5,573 bases of DNA from Planctomicrobium sp. (GTDB taxonomy: Bacteria > Planctomycetota > Planctomycetia > Planctomycetales > Planctomycetaceae). A model generated the notes under the pieces. The model made no database searches. It saw only the letters and a program-made list of their open reading frames with translations, and was not told the DNA's origin. Below, one piece after another: positions 5,332 through 5,573 of this stretch. Position 1 is the first letter of the stretch; every line of letters begins with the position of its first letter. Position numbers and translations under genes: made by a program. The stretch covers positions 1 through 5,573 of the forward strand of contig JABJMI010000591.1 of assembly GCA_018659505.1 (NCBI GenBank), written 5' to 3'.

Positions 5332-5573
5332 GTTTTTTAAAATTAAATGTTAGTTCCTGGATTATTTTGACCTCCCTGGTTTGCGTGGTCACAACGTCAA
5401 TTGCACAAGAGACAGATACGCAAAATGCTGAGATAGTCAGCGAGTTGCCTGTTCTTACAGAGGCGGAGATCGCTGAAGCCGATAAGGCTGCGCGAGAACA
5501 GGAACGAACTCTCTCTCCTGAGGAAACGCCGCCTCCGACCTATCGAACCAGTCAGTTCGAACAGCCTCGGTTA
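5328..5573 (+). CDS. Exported protein of unknown function, 3' end missing (possibly SCO family)
   Basis: The first 82 codons of a gene that continues past the right edge. The start ATG overlaps the permease stop (ATGA); only a weak GTGGTGG (5317-5323) precedes it. The product begins MSFLKLNVSSWIILTSLVCV and looks like a Sec signal peptide: one Lys, a hydrophobic core at about 11-20, then TTSIA with likely cleavage before QETD (about residue 26/27). The remaining visible part is acidic and rich in Glu, Ala and Thr (LTEAEIAEADKAAREQERTL), then proline-rich (SPEETPPPTYRTSQF). No catalytic or metal motif is visible yet. In oxidase loci a secreted SCO/SenC copper chaperone is a common neighbour, and such proteins may have a linker of this sort before the thioredoxin-like domain. 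That identity is a guess from context. It could equally be an unrelated periplasmic partner of the ABC exporter. Confidence 0.75.
   Translation, partial: MSFLKLNVSSWIILTSLVCVVTTSIAQETDTQNAEIVSELPVLTEAEIAEADKAAREQERTLSPEETPPPTYRTSQFEQPRL

Noticed and set aside
5147..5392. Antisense open frame across the permease end and the next gene start
   Set aside because: It is opposite two coupled coding regions joined by an ATGA overlap; no signal supports it.
1..5573. Mobile element, CRISPR, tRNA or riboswitch
   Set aside because: No transposase, terminal repeats, spaced direct repeats, cloverleaf pattern or long structured leader was found by eye. Coding regions fill almost the whole window.

Overview
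This window looks like part of an aerobic respiration locus: a cytochrome c oxidase (heme-copper, aa3/caa3-type) assembly and structural gene cluster, followed by a drug-export-type ABC transporter operon. Protein-level features (Cox15-like CtaA, a CtaB with an NxxxExxxD motif, a 5-helix subunit III with a large insert, a small histidine-rich subunit IV) and the moderate GC content fit a Planctomycetota bacterium or a related Gram-negative lineage. The taxon is an inference from gene content and protein style. No rRNA or other marker gene is present.

Layout, all on the + strand. Positions 1-890 hold heme A synthase (ctaA); its 5' end lies outside the window. At 887-1840 is protoheme IX farnesyltransferase (ctaB), overlapping ctaA by ATGA. 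A 65-nt spacer with two stem-loops follows. At 1906-2919 is oxidase subunit III, with an unusual insert of about 125 residues on the periplasmic side that carries a DxDxDG calcium-loop-like motif. At 2981-3373 is the small membrane subunit IV, histidine-rich at both ends. A strong intrinsic terminator at 3402-3431 closes this unit. The spacer 3432-3529 holds an inverted repeat, a TTGACA box and a perfect 10-bp palindrome, and probably contains the promoter of the next operon. At 3530-4459 is an ABC ATPase and at 4456-5331 an ABC-2 permease (ATGA overlap). At 5328-5573 is the start of an exported protein (again ATGA overlap) that runs off the right edge.

How the genes work together: CtaB turns heme B into heme O and CtaA turns heme O into heme A, the cofactor of subunit I of an aa3-type oxidase. 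Subunits III and IV belong to the same enzyme; subunits I and II are not in the window and probably lie nearby. The ABC pair plus exported protein is a separate, translationally coupled operon. Its position suggests a role linked to oxidase biogenesis (for example metal or cofactor handling), but the sequence does not prove this.

I see no mobile element, CRISPR array, tRNA, rRNA or clear pseudogene, and no obviously new defence or biosynthetic system. The most unusual features are the periplasmic insert in subunit III, the abrupt codon-usage change inside that gene, and the ABC-exported-protein operon beside the oxidase genes.
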